A DNA stretch of 6,844 bases from Oscillospiraceae bacterium (lineage in GTDB: Bacteria; Bacillota; Clostridia; Oscillospirales; UBA929). This document shows, piece by piece, positions 1-6,239 of this stretch. The first letter of the stretch is position 1. Every line of letters starts with the position of its first letter. Below the pieces are notes generated by a model that saw only the letters and a list, made by a program, of their open reading frames with translations, made no database searches and had not been told where the DNA came from. The stretch is taken from the NCBI GenBank assembly GCA_009777435.1, contig WRLW01000081.1, forward strand, positions 1-6,844, in the 5' to 3' direction. Position numbers and translations under genes: made by a program.

Positions 1-167
1 TCGCCCCTGACCGAAATACCTGCGTCGGGAGCCATCATCTGTCCGGGCTTCTCAACGCGCTCGTCCCCGGTATATACCAAGCCCGCCATAATAAGCGTCT
101 GCGCGCGTTCACGGCTGGGCGCCAGGCCGCGTTCCGCGATAAGGCGGTCGGCGCGTATCTTAGCCAT
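1..167 (-). CDS. tlyA: TlyA family rRNA 2'-O-methyltransferase / hemolysin A (N-terminal part, cut by window edge)
   Basis: Only the first 55 or so residues lie in the window. They begin MAKIRADRLIAERGLAPSRE and continue with AQTLIMAGLVYTGDERVEKPG. This is the RNA-binding S4 domain that opens TlyA proteins (the family pattern is RLD..L.ERGLA.SRE.A..LIMAG.V...G..V.KPG). Family members, including YqxC of Bacillus, carry an FtsJ/RrmJ-like SAM methyltransferase domain after the S4 domain, and characterised members methylate ribose in 16S and 23S rRNA. That domain would lie beyond the left edge and cannot be checked here. The ATG at 167-165 overlaps the end of dxs by 8 bases (ATGGCTAA contains the dxs TAA), so translation is probably coupled. 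A weak GGAG (181-178) lies 10 bases upstream. The position directly after dxs is the same as in Bacillus and Clostridia. The identification rests on the S4 domain plus gene order. Confidence 0.88.
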   Translation of the reverse strand, partial: MAKIRADRLIAERGLAPSRERAQTLIMAGLVYTGDERVEKPGQMMAPDAGISVRG

Positions 168-1986
168 TCCCGCACAGCTCCGCCGCCGCCCGCGCTATGC
201 CTTCCGCGTCTAAACTCAGCAGCGCCCGCAACTGCTCGGCGCCGCCGTGCGTCACGAATCCGTTCCCCGATGTCAGCGACGCCACCTTCCATTCGCGGGA
301 ACCCGACTCCATAAGCGCCGAGAACAGCCGTTCGGATACGCCGCCGCGCGAAAACATTTCCTCAACAGACAATACGCGCGGCGTCAGCAACGGTATCAAG
401 CCGCCGGCGTCAAACGGCGTTATGCGGCACAGCTTTACCACACGCGCCGAAATTCCGCGTTTTGAAAGAATCTCGGCGGCCTCAAGCGCCCCGTTTACCG
501 TAACGCCGTATGTAAATAGCGTAACGTCGGAGCCGTCACGAACAACGGCGGGTTCCATGTTCAAGCCGCGATACGCGCCCTCGCAACCCCTCGGATAACG
601 TACGGCGGCCGGCTCGTTTTGGCAAAACGCCCAGCGCAGAGCGGAATCCAGCTCGGCATTGCTCGCGGGCGAAAACACGGTCAGGCCGGGTATGAGGTTC
701 AGGTATCCCGCGTCGAATATACCGTGGTGCGTTTCGCCGTCCTGCCCGACTATCCCGGTTCTGTCGATGGCGAAAACGACCGGGAGCTTGTCGATGGCCA
801 CGTCGTGCAGTATCTGGTCAAAGGCCCTTTGCAAAAAGGTTGAATATATCGCGCATATCGGTCTCAGCCCCTGTTTAGCCATGCCGGCGGCCATTGTAAC
901 GGCGTGCTGTTCGGCGATACCCACATCAAAGAATCGCTCCGCGAAAGCGTCCGCGAACGGCTCAAGGCCGGTCGCCCTGCCCATAGCGGCCGTTACCGCG
1001 CATATGCGCCCGTCGCTTGCCGCCAGCTCGGTAACTGTGCGCCCCATAACGTCCGCGAAGCTGTCGCGCGCTTCGGCGACAGCACCTCCCGGCAGCGTGT
1101 AGCCCTGTACGCCGTGATAGGTTTCCGGGTCGCGCTCAGCAAAGCCGCAGCCCTTGCCCTTTACGGTGTTGACGTGTACAAGCACCGGCTTGCGCTGCCC
1201 TCGGGCGTAACGCAGAGCGCGTACCAGCGTCGGGATATCATGCCCGTCGGCGGGGCCCAGATACACAAAGCCCATGCCCTCAAACATCGAACTGGCAAAA
1301 AGCGCGTCCTTGAGTGCGCTCTTTACCCTGTGCATTATCTTGTAAACGCCTTTGCCGCCGGGCAGAACGCGCATTAAGCGCTGATACGCGACCTTGAAAT
1401 TGAAATACGCCCGCCGCAGGCGCAAGCGCGCCATATACCGCGCGACGCCGCCCACGTTTTTATTGATGGACATTTCGTTGTCGTTCAGCACCACCACTAT
1501 GGGCAGCCCGCTGTGGCCCGCGTCCGACAGCGCCTCATAGGCCATGCCGCCCGTCATGGCGCCGTCGCCTATGACGGCCGCGACGTCATACTCCATACCC
1601 TGTAAAGCGCACGCCCTCGCCATACCTAACGCCACGGAGACCGCGGTGGACGCGTGCCCGGCGATAAAGGCGTCGTGGACGCTCTCCGAAGGCTTTGGAA
1701 AGCCCGACAAGCCGTCAAGCTGTCTCAGGGTGCTGAAGCTATTCCCGCGCCCGGTGAGCAGCTTGTGGGCATAGCACTGGTGCCCTACGTCAAAGACAAT
1801 GCGGTCATAGGAGGTGTCGTATACCATATGCAGGGCGACCGTCAGCTCGACGGCTCCCAAATTTGAAGCCAGATGTCCGCCGCTCAGCGCGACCTGTGTG
1901 ACGATGGTCTCCCTGAGCGACGCGCACAAGCCGTCAAGCTCATCAGCCGAAAGATTATTCAGATCGACAATATTCGCAAAATCCAA
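160..1986 (-). CDS. dxs: 1-deoxy-D-xylulose-5-phosphate synthase
   Basis: Dxs condenses pyruvate and glyceraldehyde 3-phosphate to DXP, the first step of the MEP isoprenoid pathway, using thiamine diphosphate and Mg2+ in the cytosol. The 608 residues are near the usual 620 or so. Visible motifs in order: SGGHLASNLG (36-44), the GHQ and HKLLTGR block (68-80), AGHAST (109-114, usually GHSST), the TPP/Mg motif GDGAMTGG (140-147) with NDNEMSI (168-174), GPADGHD (244-250), AERDPETYHGV (283-293), the transketolase-like pyrimidine domain with catalytic Glu359 in DVGIAEQHAV, GQDGETHHG (414-422), RYPRG (463-467), and a C-terminal transketolase domain. The start is TTG at 1986-1984: an in-frame TAG lies at 2007-2005 with no ATG or GTG between, the next in-frame ATG would remove the conserved HLASNLG region, and AAGAAGG sits 9 bases upstream. 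A 61-base gap and a probable promoter separate it from the PAP2 gene, while its 3' end overlaps tlyA. Confidence 0.97.
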   Translation of the reverse strand: MDFANIVDLNNLSADELDGLCASLRETIVTQVALSGGHLASNLGAVELTVALHMVYDTSYDRIVFDVGHQCYAHKLLTGRGNSFSTLRQLDGLSGFPKPSESVHDAFIAGHASTAVSVALGMARACALQGMEYDVAAVIGDGAMTGGMAYEALSDAGHSGLPIVVVLNDNEMSINKNVGGVARYMARLRLRRAYFNFKVAYQRLMRVLPGGKGVYKIMHRVKSALKDALFASSMFEGMGFVYLGPADGHDIPTLVRALRYARGQRKPVLVHVNTVKGKGCGFAERDPETYHGVQGYTLPGGAVAEARDSFADVMGRTVTELAASDGRICAVTAAMGRATGLEPFADAFAERFFDVGIAEQHAVTMAAGMAKQGLRPICAIYSTFLQRAFDQILHDVAIDKLPVVFAIDRTGIVGQDGETHHGIFDAGYLNLIPGLTVFSPASNAELDSALRWAFCQNEPAAVRYPRGCEGAYRGLNMEPAVVRDGSDVTLFTYGVTVNGALEAAEILSKRGISARVVKLCRITPFDAGGLIPLLTPRVLSVEEMFSRGGVSERLFSALMESGSREWKVASLTSGNGFVTHGGAEQLRALLSLDAEGIARAAAELCGNG

Positions 1987-1995
1987 TCCGACATA

Positions 1996-2002
1996 CCTTC
2001 TT
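1996..2002 (-). promoter_or_regulatory. Shine-Dalgarno sequence setting the TTG start of dxs
   Basis: AAGAAGG reads on the minus strand from 2002 to 1996, 9 bases before the TTG at 1986-1984. The nearby ATG at 1994 lies only one base from this motif and is out of frame, so the site supports the TTG. Confidence 0.75.
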
Positions 2003-2041
2003 AACTAACGCCAAATAAAAATACGGAATCTCTAAATACAA

Positions 2042-2070
2042 ATTGTATCACATGATAAGACCGATAGCAA
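2042..2070 (-). promoter_or_regulatory. Candidate internal promoter for dxs-tlyA, extended -10 type
   Basis: On the minus strand, TTGCTA (2070-2065, four of six matches to TTGACA) is followed by a 17-base spacer and TACAAT (2047-2042, five of six matches to TATAAT). The three bases before the -10 are TGA, giving the extended -10 form TGnTAnAAT. That TGA is also the stop codon of the PAP2 gene. Transcription would begin near 2035, leaving a leader of about 48 bases before dxs. The gap downstream is AT-rich against a GC-rich background. This is inferred from sequence match only; AT-rich stretches can match by chance. Confidence 0.5.
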
Positions 2071-2506
2071 GACCAAGCGCGGCGCCCGCGAAAACCTGAA
2101 GCGGCGTATGCCCCAAAAGCTCCTTTAGCTGACGGCTGAACACCTCGGGCGTGGTCTCGTTCCAGTGTTCCATCATGTAGTTCAGTATCTTGGCCTGCTC
2201 GCCTACCGCGCGCCTTACGTTTGAAGCGTCATACATCACAATAAACGCGAAAATCGCGCTTATGGCAAATCCGGCGGAGCTTACGCCGTACACCTTTGCC
2301 ACAGATGTGGCTAAAGCGGCCACTGTGGCCGTATGGGCCGACGGCATACCTCCGGCGCCTAACAGGCGGCGGAAGTCTATCTTCCTGTATTGCAGCAGCT
2401 CAATGGCGACCTTCAAAAGCTGCGCGAAGATGAACGTACACAGCGACACGTTCAGTATATGGTTGCCGGTAAACCACACGACGGTATTCAATTCATCCTG
2501 TCTCAT
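2048..2506 (-). CDS. Divergent PAP2 family membrane protein (DUF212, YuiD-like)
   Basis: This 152-residue protein belongs to the divergent PAP2/acid phosphatase-related family (DUF212; YuiD in Bacillus). The family signatures are present: GGMPSAHTATVAAL (52-65), where PSAH replaces the PSGH of classical PAP2 enzymes; MYDASNVRRAVGEQA (91-105); and LGHTPLQVFAGAALG (131-145), which supplies the second His. Hydrophobic segments occur at about 16-38, 60-90 and 135-152, so an integral membrane protein is expected. Classical PAP2 enzymes hydrolyse lipid phosphates and diphosphates, but no activity is established for this family that I can cite. The ATG at 2506-2504 follows GAGGTGA with a 6-base spacing, and that site overlaps the ispA stop codon. 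It lies 11 bases after ispA and 61 bases before dxs. The setting in an isoprenoid operon suggests a polyprenyl phosphate substrate, which is inference. Confidence 0.92.
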   Translation of the reverse strand: MRQDELNTVVWFTGNHILNVSLCTFIFAQLLKVAIELLQYRKIDFRRLLGAGGMPSAHTATVAALATSVAKVYGVSSAGFAISAIFAFIVMYDASNVRRAVGEQAKILNYMMEHWNETTPEVFSRQLKELLGHTPLQVFAGAALGLAIGLIM

Positions 2507-2517
2507 TTACGCTCACC

Positions 2518-3414
2518 TCATTGTACGCGCAGAAGGGCCTTTTGAGCCAGTTCCCGCAGAAAATCGCCGCCGCTCCCGAAAGCGTTCATTTCGTTTGCGG
2601 CTTGCTCCGTCAGCTCGCGCGCCCGCGCGCGGCACCGCTCCGAGCCCAGCATACTCATATATGTGGGCTTGTTCAGCTTCGCGTCGGTGCCGGCCGTCTT
2701 GCCCGTGACGCTGGGGTCGCCCTCGACGTCAAGGATATCGTCCACTATTTGAAAGGTCAGGCCAAGCAGCAGCCCATAGCGCCCGGCGGAATCAACAAGC
2801 GCGCCGCCGGCTCCGGCAATAACGCAGCCCGCGCGCGCTGCGGCCGAAAACAAACCGCAGGTCTTTAGCTCGTCCGTCGCGGTCAGCCGCTCTATGGTCG
2901 CGTTTTCGCAAGACGCCGTTATGTCGAGCGCCTGACCTCCGGTCATGCCGCGTTCGCCCGTCCCCAACGCTATCTGATACGCGGCGCCGGCGGCGCGCCG
3001 CGCGTCCGCGCCGCCCTTGAGTTTGAAATGCCCGGGTTCAAGCATGACCTCAAAGGCGAGCGTAAGCAGCCCGTCGCCCGCCAGCAGCGCCATAGCGTCG
3101 CCGTAGACTATATGGTTTGTCGGCCTTCCTCGGCGCATGTCGTCGTCGTCCATACAGGGCATGTCGTCGTGTATCAGCGAGCAGGTGTGTATCATTTCCA
3201 GCCCGCAGGCAAATGGCAGCGCGTGTTCAAGGTTGCCGCCGCAAGCCTCGGCAAAGGCCAGCAATACCACCGGGCGTATGCGCTTACCGCCCGCGAGCAG
3301 GCTGTATTTCATCGCGCCGGCCAGCTCCGATACGCCGCCAAGCGTCTCAATGCCGCCGGTCAGCGCCTCCTCTACCATATCCGCGTAGCGTTTATATCGC
3401 GCGCCGTAATCCAT
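2518..3414 (-). CDS. ispA: Polyprenyl synthetase, farnesyl/geranylgeranyl diphosphate synthase
   Basis: This enzyme joins isopentenyl diphosphate to allylic diphosphates to make C15 (FPP) or C20 (GGPP) chains, the precursors for undecaprenyl phosphate and quinones. The 298 residues match the bacterial IspA length. Motifs seen: GGKRIRP (42-48); the first aspartate-rich motif DDMPCMD (83-89) with the two-residue insertion typical of type II bacterial enzymes, followed by DDDMRRGRP; GQALD (160-164); KT (184-185); the second aspartate-rich motif DDILD (225-229) within FQIVDD; and KLNKPTY (246-252). The residue five before the first motif is Cys78, where E. coli IspA has Tyr, so the product may be longer than C15. 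The ATG at 3414 has AGAGGTG 5 bases upstream, touching the xseB stop codon. Spacing is 11 bases to both neighbours, which indicates one transcript. The family assignment is firm; the product length is open. Confidence 0.96.
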   Translation of the reverse strand: MDYGARYKRYADMVEEALTGGIETLGGVSELAGAMKYSLLAGGKRIRPVVLLAFAEACGGNLEHALPFACGLEMIHTCSLIHDDMPCMDDDDMRRGRPTNHIVYGDAMALLAGDGLLTLAFEVMLEPGHFKLKGGADARRAAGAAYQIALGTGERGMTGGQALDITASCENATIERLTATDELKTCGLFSAAARAGCVIAGAGGALVDSAGRYGLLLGLTFQIVDDILDVEGDPSVTGKTAGTDAKLNKPTYMSMLGSERCRARARELTEQAANEMNAFGSGGDFLRELAQKALLRVQ

Positions 3415-3425
3415 AATCGCACCTC

Positions 3426-3650
3426 TTATTTATCATCAAAAAGGCTTTCCTGCGGGTCGCCGCCGTCGCCTTTCAGGATAAGCCTGACCTTTTGCTCCGC
3501 GCCGTCGAGCATGGCGTTGCACTGCGTTACCAGCCCCGCGCCCTCGTCAAATAGCTTGAGCGCGTCGTCAAGCGGCGCGTCGCCCTGCTCCAGACGCTTA
3601 ACAATATCGTCCAACCTCTTCAGTTTATCCTCAAATGTCGCCTGCTTCAT
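3426..3650 (-). CDS. xseB: Exodeoxyribonuclease VII small subunit
   Basis: XseB is the small subunit of exonuclease VII, which degrades single-stranded DNA to oligonucleotides. Several copies bind each XseA and form the helical stalk of the complex. The 74 residues carry the family signature almost whole: FEDKLKRLDDIVKRLE (6-21), GDAPLDDALKLFDEG (23-37), then a second helix, and an acidic tail ending SLFDDK. The predicted fold is two helices in a hairpin. The start ATG at 3650-3648 lies inside the end of xseA, giving a 20-base overlap; AGGTGA (3662-3657) stands 6 bases upstream, within the xseA coding sequence. The overlap suggests translational coupling that ties small to large subunit supply. 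The identification is secure from the motif and the partner gene. Confidence 0.96.
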   Translation of the reverse strand: MKQATFEDKLKRLDDIVKRLEQGDAPLDDALKLFDEGAGLVTQCNAMLDGAEQKVRLILKGDGGDPQESLFDDK

Positions 3651-4839
3651 TTTCCCTCACCTGACAATTAAGTATTCCGTCCGTCATACGCAGCTTAAAC
3701 AGCTGCCCGATGCGCGCGTCGGACGCCCGGCGCAGCGTTTTGCCGTCACCCGTAACGGCTATGGAGTATCCCCGCGACAGTACCTTGAGCGGGCTGAGCG
3801 CGTCGAGCCGTCCTGCCGAACGCGCGAACACGCCGCGCTTTTCCGCCAGCACGGCCGACGCGGCGCGTGACAGCCTGCCGTCGAGATGCGTCACCGACAT
3901 GCGCCTGTCCTCTATATACGCCGTCGGGCCGCGCAGTACGCGGCTCTGAGCGCGTGCCGCCAGCAGCGCGCGGGAGTGCTTGAGCGAACGTTCAAGCTGG
4001 CCGGCCATACGCGAACGCACCGAATTCAGGCGGATCTTCCATTCGGCGGCGTCCGGCGCCGCCAGCTCGGCCGCGTTTGACGGCGTTGCGGCGCGTACGT
4101 CGGCCACATAGTCGGATATGGTGACGTCAGGCTCATGGCCGACCGCGGAGACCGTCGGGATTTTTGACGCGTATATGGCGCGCGCGACCCTTTCGTCGTT
4201 AAACGCCCAAAGATCCTCTAATGAGCCGCCGCCGCGCCCGATGATCAGCAGATCGGCCAGATTGTGCGCGTTGGCGTATTCTATGGCCTCCGTGATTTCT
4301 GACGGCGCTTCCTCGCCCTGGACACGCACCGGAAATACGCGAACCTCCGCCATAGGCCACCGCGCGTTCAAAACACGCAGCATGTCGCGTACCGCCGCGC
4401 CCGCCGGCGACGTCACAAGACCTATGACGCGCGGGAACGCGGGCAGCGGCTGCTTGCGCGCGCCGTCAAACAGGCCCTCGGCCTGCAGCTTCGCCTTCAG
4501 CTTTTCAAACGCCGCGGCAAGCGCGCCAACGCCGTCCGGCTCAAGCGCGGAGCAATACAGCTGATACTGGCCGTCGCGCGGGAATACCGATACGCGCCCG
4601 CGCGCCAAAAGCTTCATACCGTCCTGCGGCCTGAACGCCAGCTTGGACGCCTCGCCGCGGAACATAACGCATTTCAGCACGCCCTCGGCGTCCTTTAGCG
4701 TGAAGTAATGGTGCCCGGACGGGTACACGCGGTAGTTCGACGCCTCGCCGCGCACGGTGAGCCCGTTCAGCAGCGGCTGACCGTCCAGCAATTGCTTGAT
4801 ATGAAGATTGACTTCCGTGACGGTCAAGGCATTATCCAT
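3631..4839 (-). CDS. xseA: Exodeoxyribonuclease VII large subunit
   Basis: XseA is the catalytic subunit of exonuclease VII. The N-terminal OB-fold domain for single-stranded DNA binding spans about 1-100 (ALTVTEVNLHIKQLL, GHHYFTLKD, CVMFRG). The catalytic domain follows with TSPAGAAVRD (143-152), GRGGGSLEDLW (201-211), NDERVARAI, and VGHEPDVTISDYVAD (233-247), the region of the conserved His and Asp residues. A helical region rich in Arg and Ala comes next, and the C-terminal LSPLKVLSRGYS (348-359) is typical. I start the gene at ATG 4839-4837 (402 residues): AAGGA lies 10 bases upstream and the protein then opens MDNALTVTEVN as relatives do. An in-frame ATG at 4860 would add seven residues and overlap the tsaD-like stop codon, but it has no ribosome binding site. 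The 3' end overlaps xseB by 20 bases. Confidence 0.96.
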   Translation of the reverse strand: MDNALTVTEVNLHIKQLLDGQPLLNGLTVRGEASNYRVYPSGHHYFTLKDAEGVLKCVMFRGEASKLAFRPQDGMKLLARGRVSVFPRDGQYQLYCSALEPDGVGALAAAFEKLKAKLQAEGLFDGARKQPLPAFPRVIGLVTSPAGAAVRDMLRVLNARWPMAEVRVFPVRVQGEEAPSEITEAIEYANAHNLADLLIIGRGGGSLEDLWAFNDERVARAIYASKIPTVSAVGHEPDVTISDYVADVRAATPSNAAELAAPDAAEWKIRLNSVRSRMAGQLERSLKHSRALLAARAQSRVLRGPTAYIEDRRMSVTHLDGRLSRAASAVLAEKRGVFARSAGRLDALSPLKVLSRGYSIAVTGDGKTLRRASDARIGQLFKLRMTDGILNCQVRENEAGDI

Positions 4840-4849
4840 ATAAGGGCCG

Positions 4850-4855
4850 TCCTTT
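4850..4855 (-). promoter_or_regulatory. Shine-Dalgarno sequence setting the xseA start
   Basis: AAAGGA (4855-4850 on the minus strand) overlaps the TAA stop codon of the tsaD-like gene (4856-4854) and stands 10 bases before the ATG at 4839. It favours this ATG over the in-frame ATG at 4860, which has no such motif. The arrangement should let ribosomes ending the upstream gene restart on xseA. Confidence 0.6.
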
Positions 4856-5765
4856 AGCATAGATTATCGGCATTAGCGGCTAAAATCGCCGTGCCGAGCG
4901 CGTTGTCGCGCGAGAATTCAGGCCGGGCGAAATAGGCCATCGGTTCCAGCGCGCGGCGTATGATACCGTTGCTCATGACTCCGCCCGCGCATAAGACAGG
5001 CAGTCCCGGATATTCGCGAAGCGCCGCTTCGGTCGCCCGCGCCACGCAGTCAAGTATGACGTCTATGGTCAGGCGCGCGACGGATTCGGGCGGCTCGCCC
5101 GCCTCCAAAAACGCGGTGGCCTTGTTTTGCATACCCGACAGGCTGAACCGCAAGCCGTCGAGGCGCACCTGCGCGGATAGGGGCTTCACGCTTTTCAGCG
5201 CAAGCTCCTCAAGCGCCGGGCCGGCCGGGAACGGCAAGCCGAGCATTACCCCTACGCGGTCTATGAGCTGGCCCGCGCACAGGTCGCTCGTGCCTCCGAT
5301 CAGACGCGCGTGAAAACCGGGGATTACACGCAGCAGCTCGGTTGTGCCGCCGGATACATGCCACGCCAGAAACTCGCGGCCCATCAGCTCCATGTGCCCC
5401 GACGACCACGCCGCCGCCGCCAGATGGCCCCGCTGGTGGGAAAACGCGTAAAACGGCGCGCGCACCGCGTCCGCGAGCATCCTCGCGGCGGACTCACCGG
5501 CCATGAAGCACGGCATATATGAGCCGTCCGCGTCGCGCGGGCGTACGCTCGCGCCGACGGCCGACAGCGTATCGGGTAAATCAAGCCCGGCCATGACCTC
5601 CGGCAGATGCCTGACATGGTGGAACAGCGCGTCGCTTTGCCGTAGGCCAAGCCCGCCGTCCTTGACCGGGAGGGCTTTGGCCGAGCAGGACGCCTTATCG
5701 GAGGCGGCGTCATACAGCGCGGCGGACGTCGTGTAGTTGCTGGTGTCTATTCCGAGCGCGGTCAT
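4854..5765 (-). CDS. TsaD/Kae1-like (peptidase M22 family) paralog of unknown function
   Basis: The 303 residues have the ASKHA-type fold of TsaD/Kae1, the enzyme family that makes the t6A modification of tRNA and was formerly called O-sialoglycoprotein endopeptidase. Seen: the N-terminal phosphate loop GIDTSNYTTSAAL (5-17), the metal-ligand pair His110 and His114 in SHQRGH, SGGTTEL (138-144, in place of SGGHTQL), the AGQLIDRVGVMLGL block (164-176) with PAGPALEELA, FSLSG (207-211), GGVMSN (261-266), and RDNALG, whose Asp287 fits the last metal ligand. True bacterial TsaD is nearer 340 residues and has a TSCD(E/D)T loop, absent here, so I read this as the clostridial paralog. A separate true tsaD should exist elsewhere in the genome. 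The start ATG overlaps the nusB TGA as ATGA and shows no clear ribosome binding site, which points to translational coupling. It occupies the place of folD in Bacillus. Its substrate is unknown. Confidence 0.85.
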   Translation of the reverse strand: MTALGIDTSNYTTSAALYDAASDKASCSAKALPVKDGGLGLRQSDALFHHVRHLPEVMAGLDLPDTLSAVGASVRPRDADGSYMPCFMAGESAARMLADAVRAPFYAFSHQRGHLAAAAWSSGHMELMGREFLAWHVSGGTTELLRVIPGFHARLIGGTSDLCAGQLIDRVGVMLGLPFPAGPALEELALKSVKPLSAQVRLDGLRFSLSGMQNKATAFLEAGEPPESVARLTIDVILDCVARATEAALREYPGLPVLCAGGVMSNGIIRRALEPMAYFARPEFSRDNALGTAILAANADNLC

Positions 5766-6211
5766 TGCGGCGCTTCGTTGCGGAAAAACGAGCCAAGTAT
5801 ACCGTTGATAAACGACACCACTTCATGCGGTTCATATTTCTTCGCTATCTCCACTGCCTCGTTCATGGCGGCGCGGTAAGGGACGTCGTGCGTATACAGC
5901 ACCTCATACATGCACACGCGCATGATGGACACCGCCACGCGCGGTATGCGCCCGAACCTCCAGCCGACAGCGAAGCGCTCGATATACGAATCCAGCTCGG
6001 GCTGATGCTCGGCCACGCCGCAAACCAAACGGCGTATATACGCGGCCTGGTCGGCGTCGGGCGGCTTGGCGTACAGCGCGTCCTCGCCCTCAAGGCGCGC
6101 GAACGCGTCCGGCGACAGCGCGGTGTCCAAGAGATCACCCGGCGCGTCGTCGGTAAAGCCCAGCGTATAAACCAACTGTACGGCGTATTCACGCGCGTTC
6201 TTTCGTGTCAT
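5762..6211 (-). CDS. nusB: Transcription antitermination factor NusB
   Basis: NusB binds boxA RNA with NusE (ribosomal protein S10) and prevents premature termination, mainly in rRNA operons. The all-helical 149-residue protein shows the family features: KNAREYAVQLVYTLGF near the N-terminus (4-19), GVAEHQPELDSYI (65-77), then the signature WRFGRIPRVAVSIMR (84-98), MYEVLY, PYRAAMNEAVEIAKKY (111-126), and SFINGILG (133-140). I start at ATG 6211-6209. The frame is open further, to a TTG at 6268, but that TTG is part of the -35 element of the promoter at 6268-6240, so those codons are not in the transcript. The leader is about 22 bases and its ribosome binding site is weak (GAGAGTGG). It is the first gene of the operon, and its TGA overlaps the next ATG. 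Confidence 0.95.
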   Translation of the reverse strand: MTRKNAREYAVQLVYTLGFTDDAPGDLLDTALSPDAFARLEGEDALYAKPPDADQAAYIRRLVCGVAEHQPELDSYIERFAVGWRFGRIPRVAVSIMRVCMYEVLYTHDVPYRAAMNEAVEIAKKYEPHEVVSFINGILGSFFRNEAPQ

Positions 6212-6239
6212 AACGACCCACTCTCTACCGCTTGCGGAT

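Noticed and set aside
35..292. 85-codon open frame on the minus strand across the dxs-tlyA junction
   Set aside because: It is in a different frame from both dxs and tlyA, its product is Arg/Ala-rich without family motifs, and the two real genes explain the whole stretch.
197..1866. Several plus-strand frames (133, 147 and 157 codons among others) opposite dxs
   Set aside because: All mirror the dxs codon pattern, lack family motifs and have no promoter or ribosome binding site of note.
3028..3870. 280-codon open frame on the plus strand opposite ispA, xseB and xseA
   Set aside because: It lies fully opposite three well-identified genes. Its product is low-complexity (Arg, Ala, Ser, Gln) with no recognisable domain; long antisense frames are common in GC-rich coding DNA.
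4837..4860. ATG at 4860 as the start of xseA
   Set aside because: It overlaps the tsaD-like stop codon in the manner of coupled genes but has no ribosome binding site, and the added residues MLKDGPY are not part of the usual XseA N-terminus. Still possible, so I record it here.
4118..5736. Plus-strand frames opposite xseA and the tsaD-like gene, and minus-strand frames in other registers (5209-5409, 5384-5713)
   Set aside because: They are shadows of strongly conserved proteins, with biased composition and no motifs.
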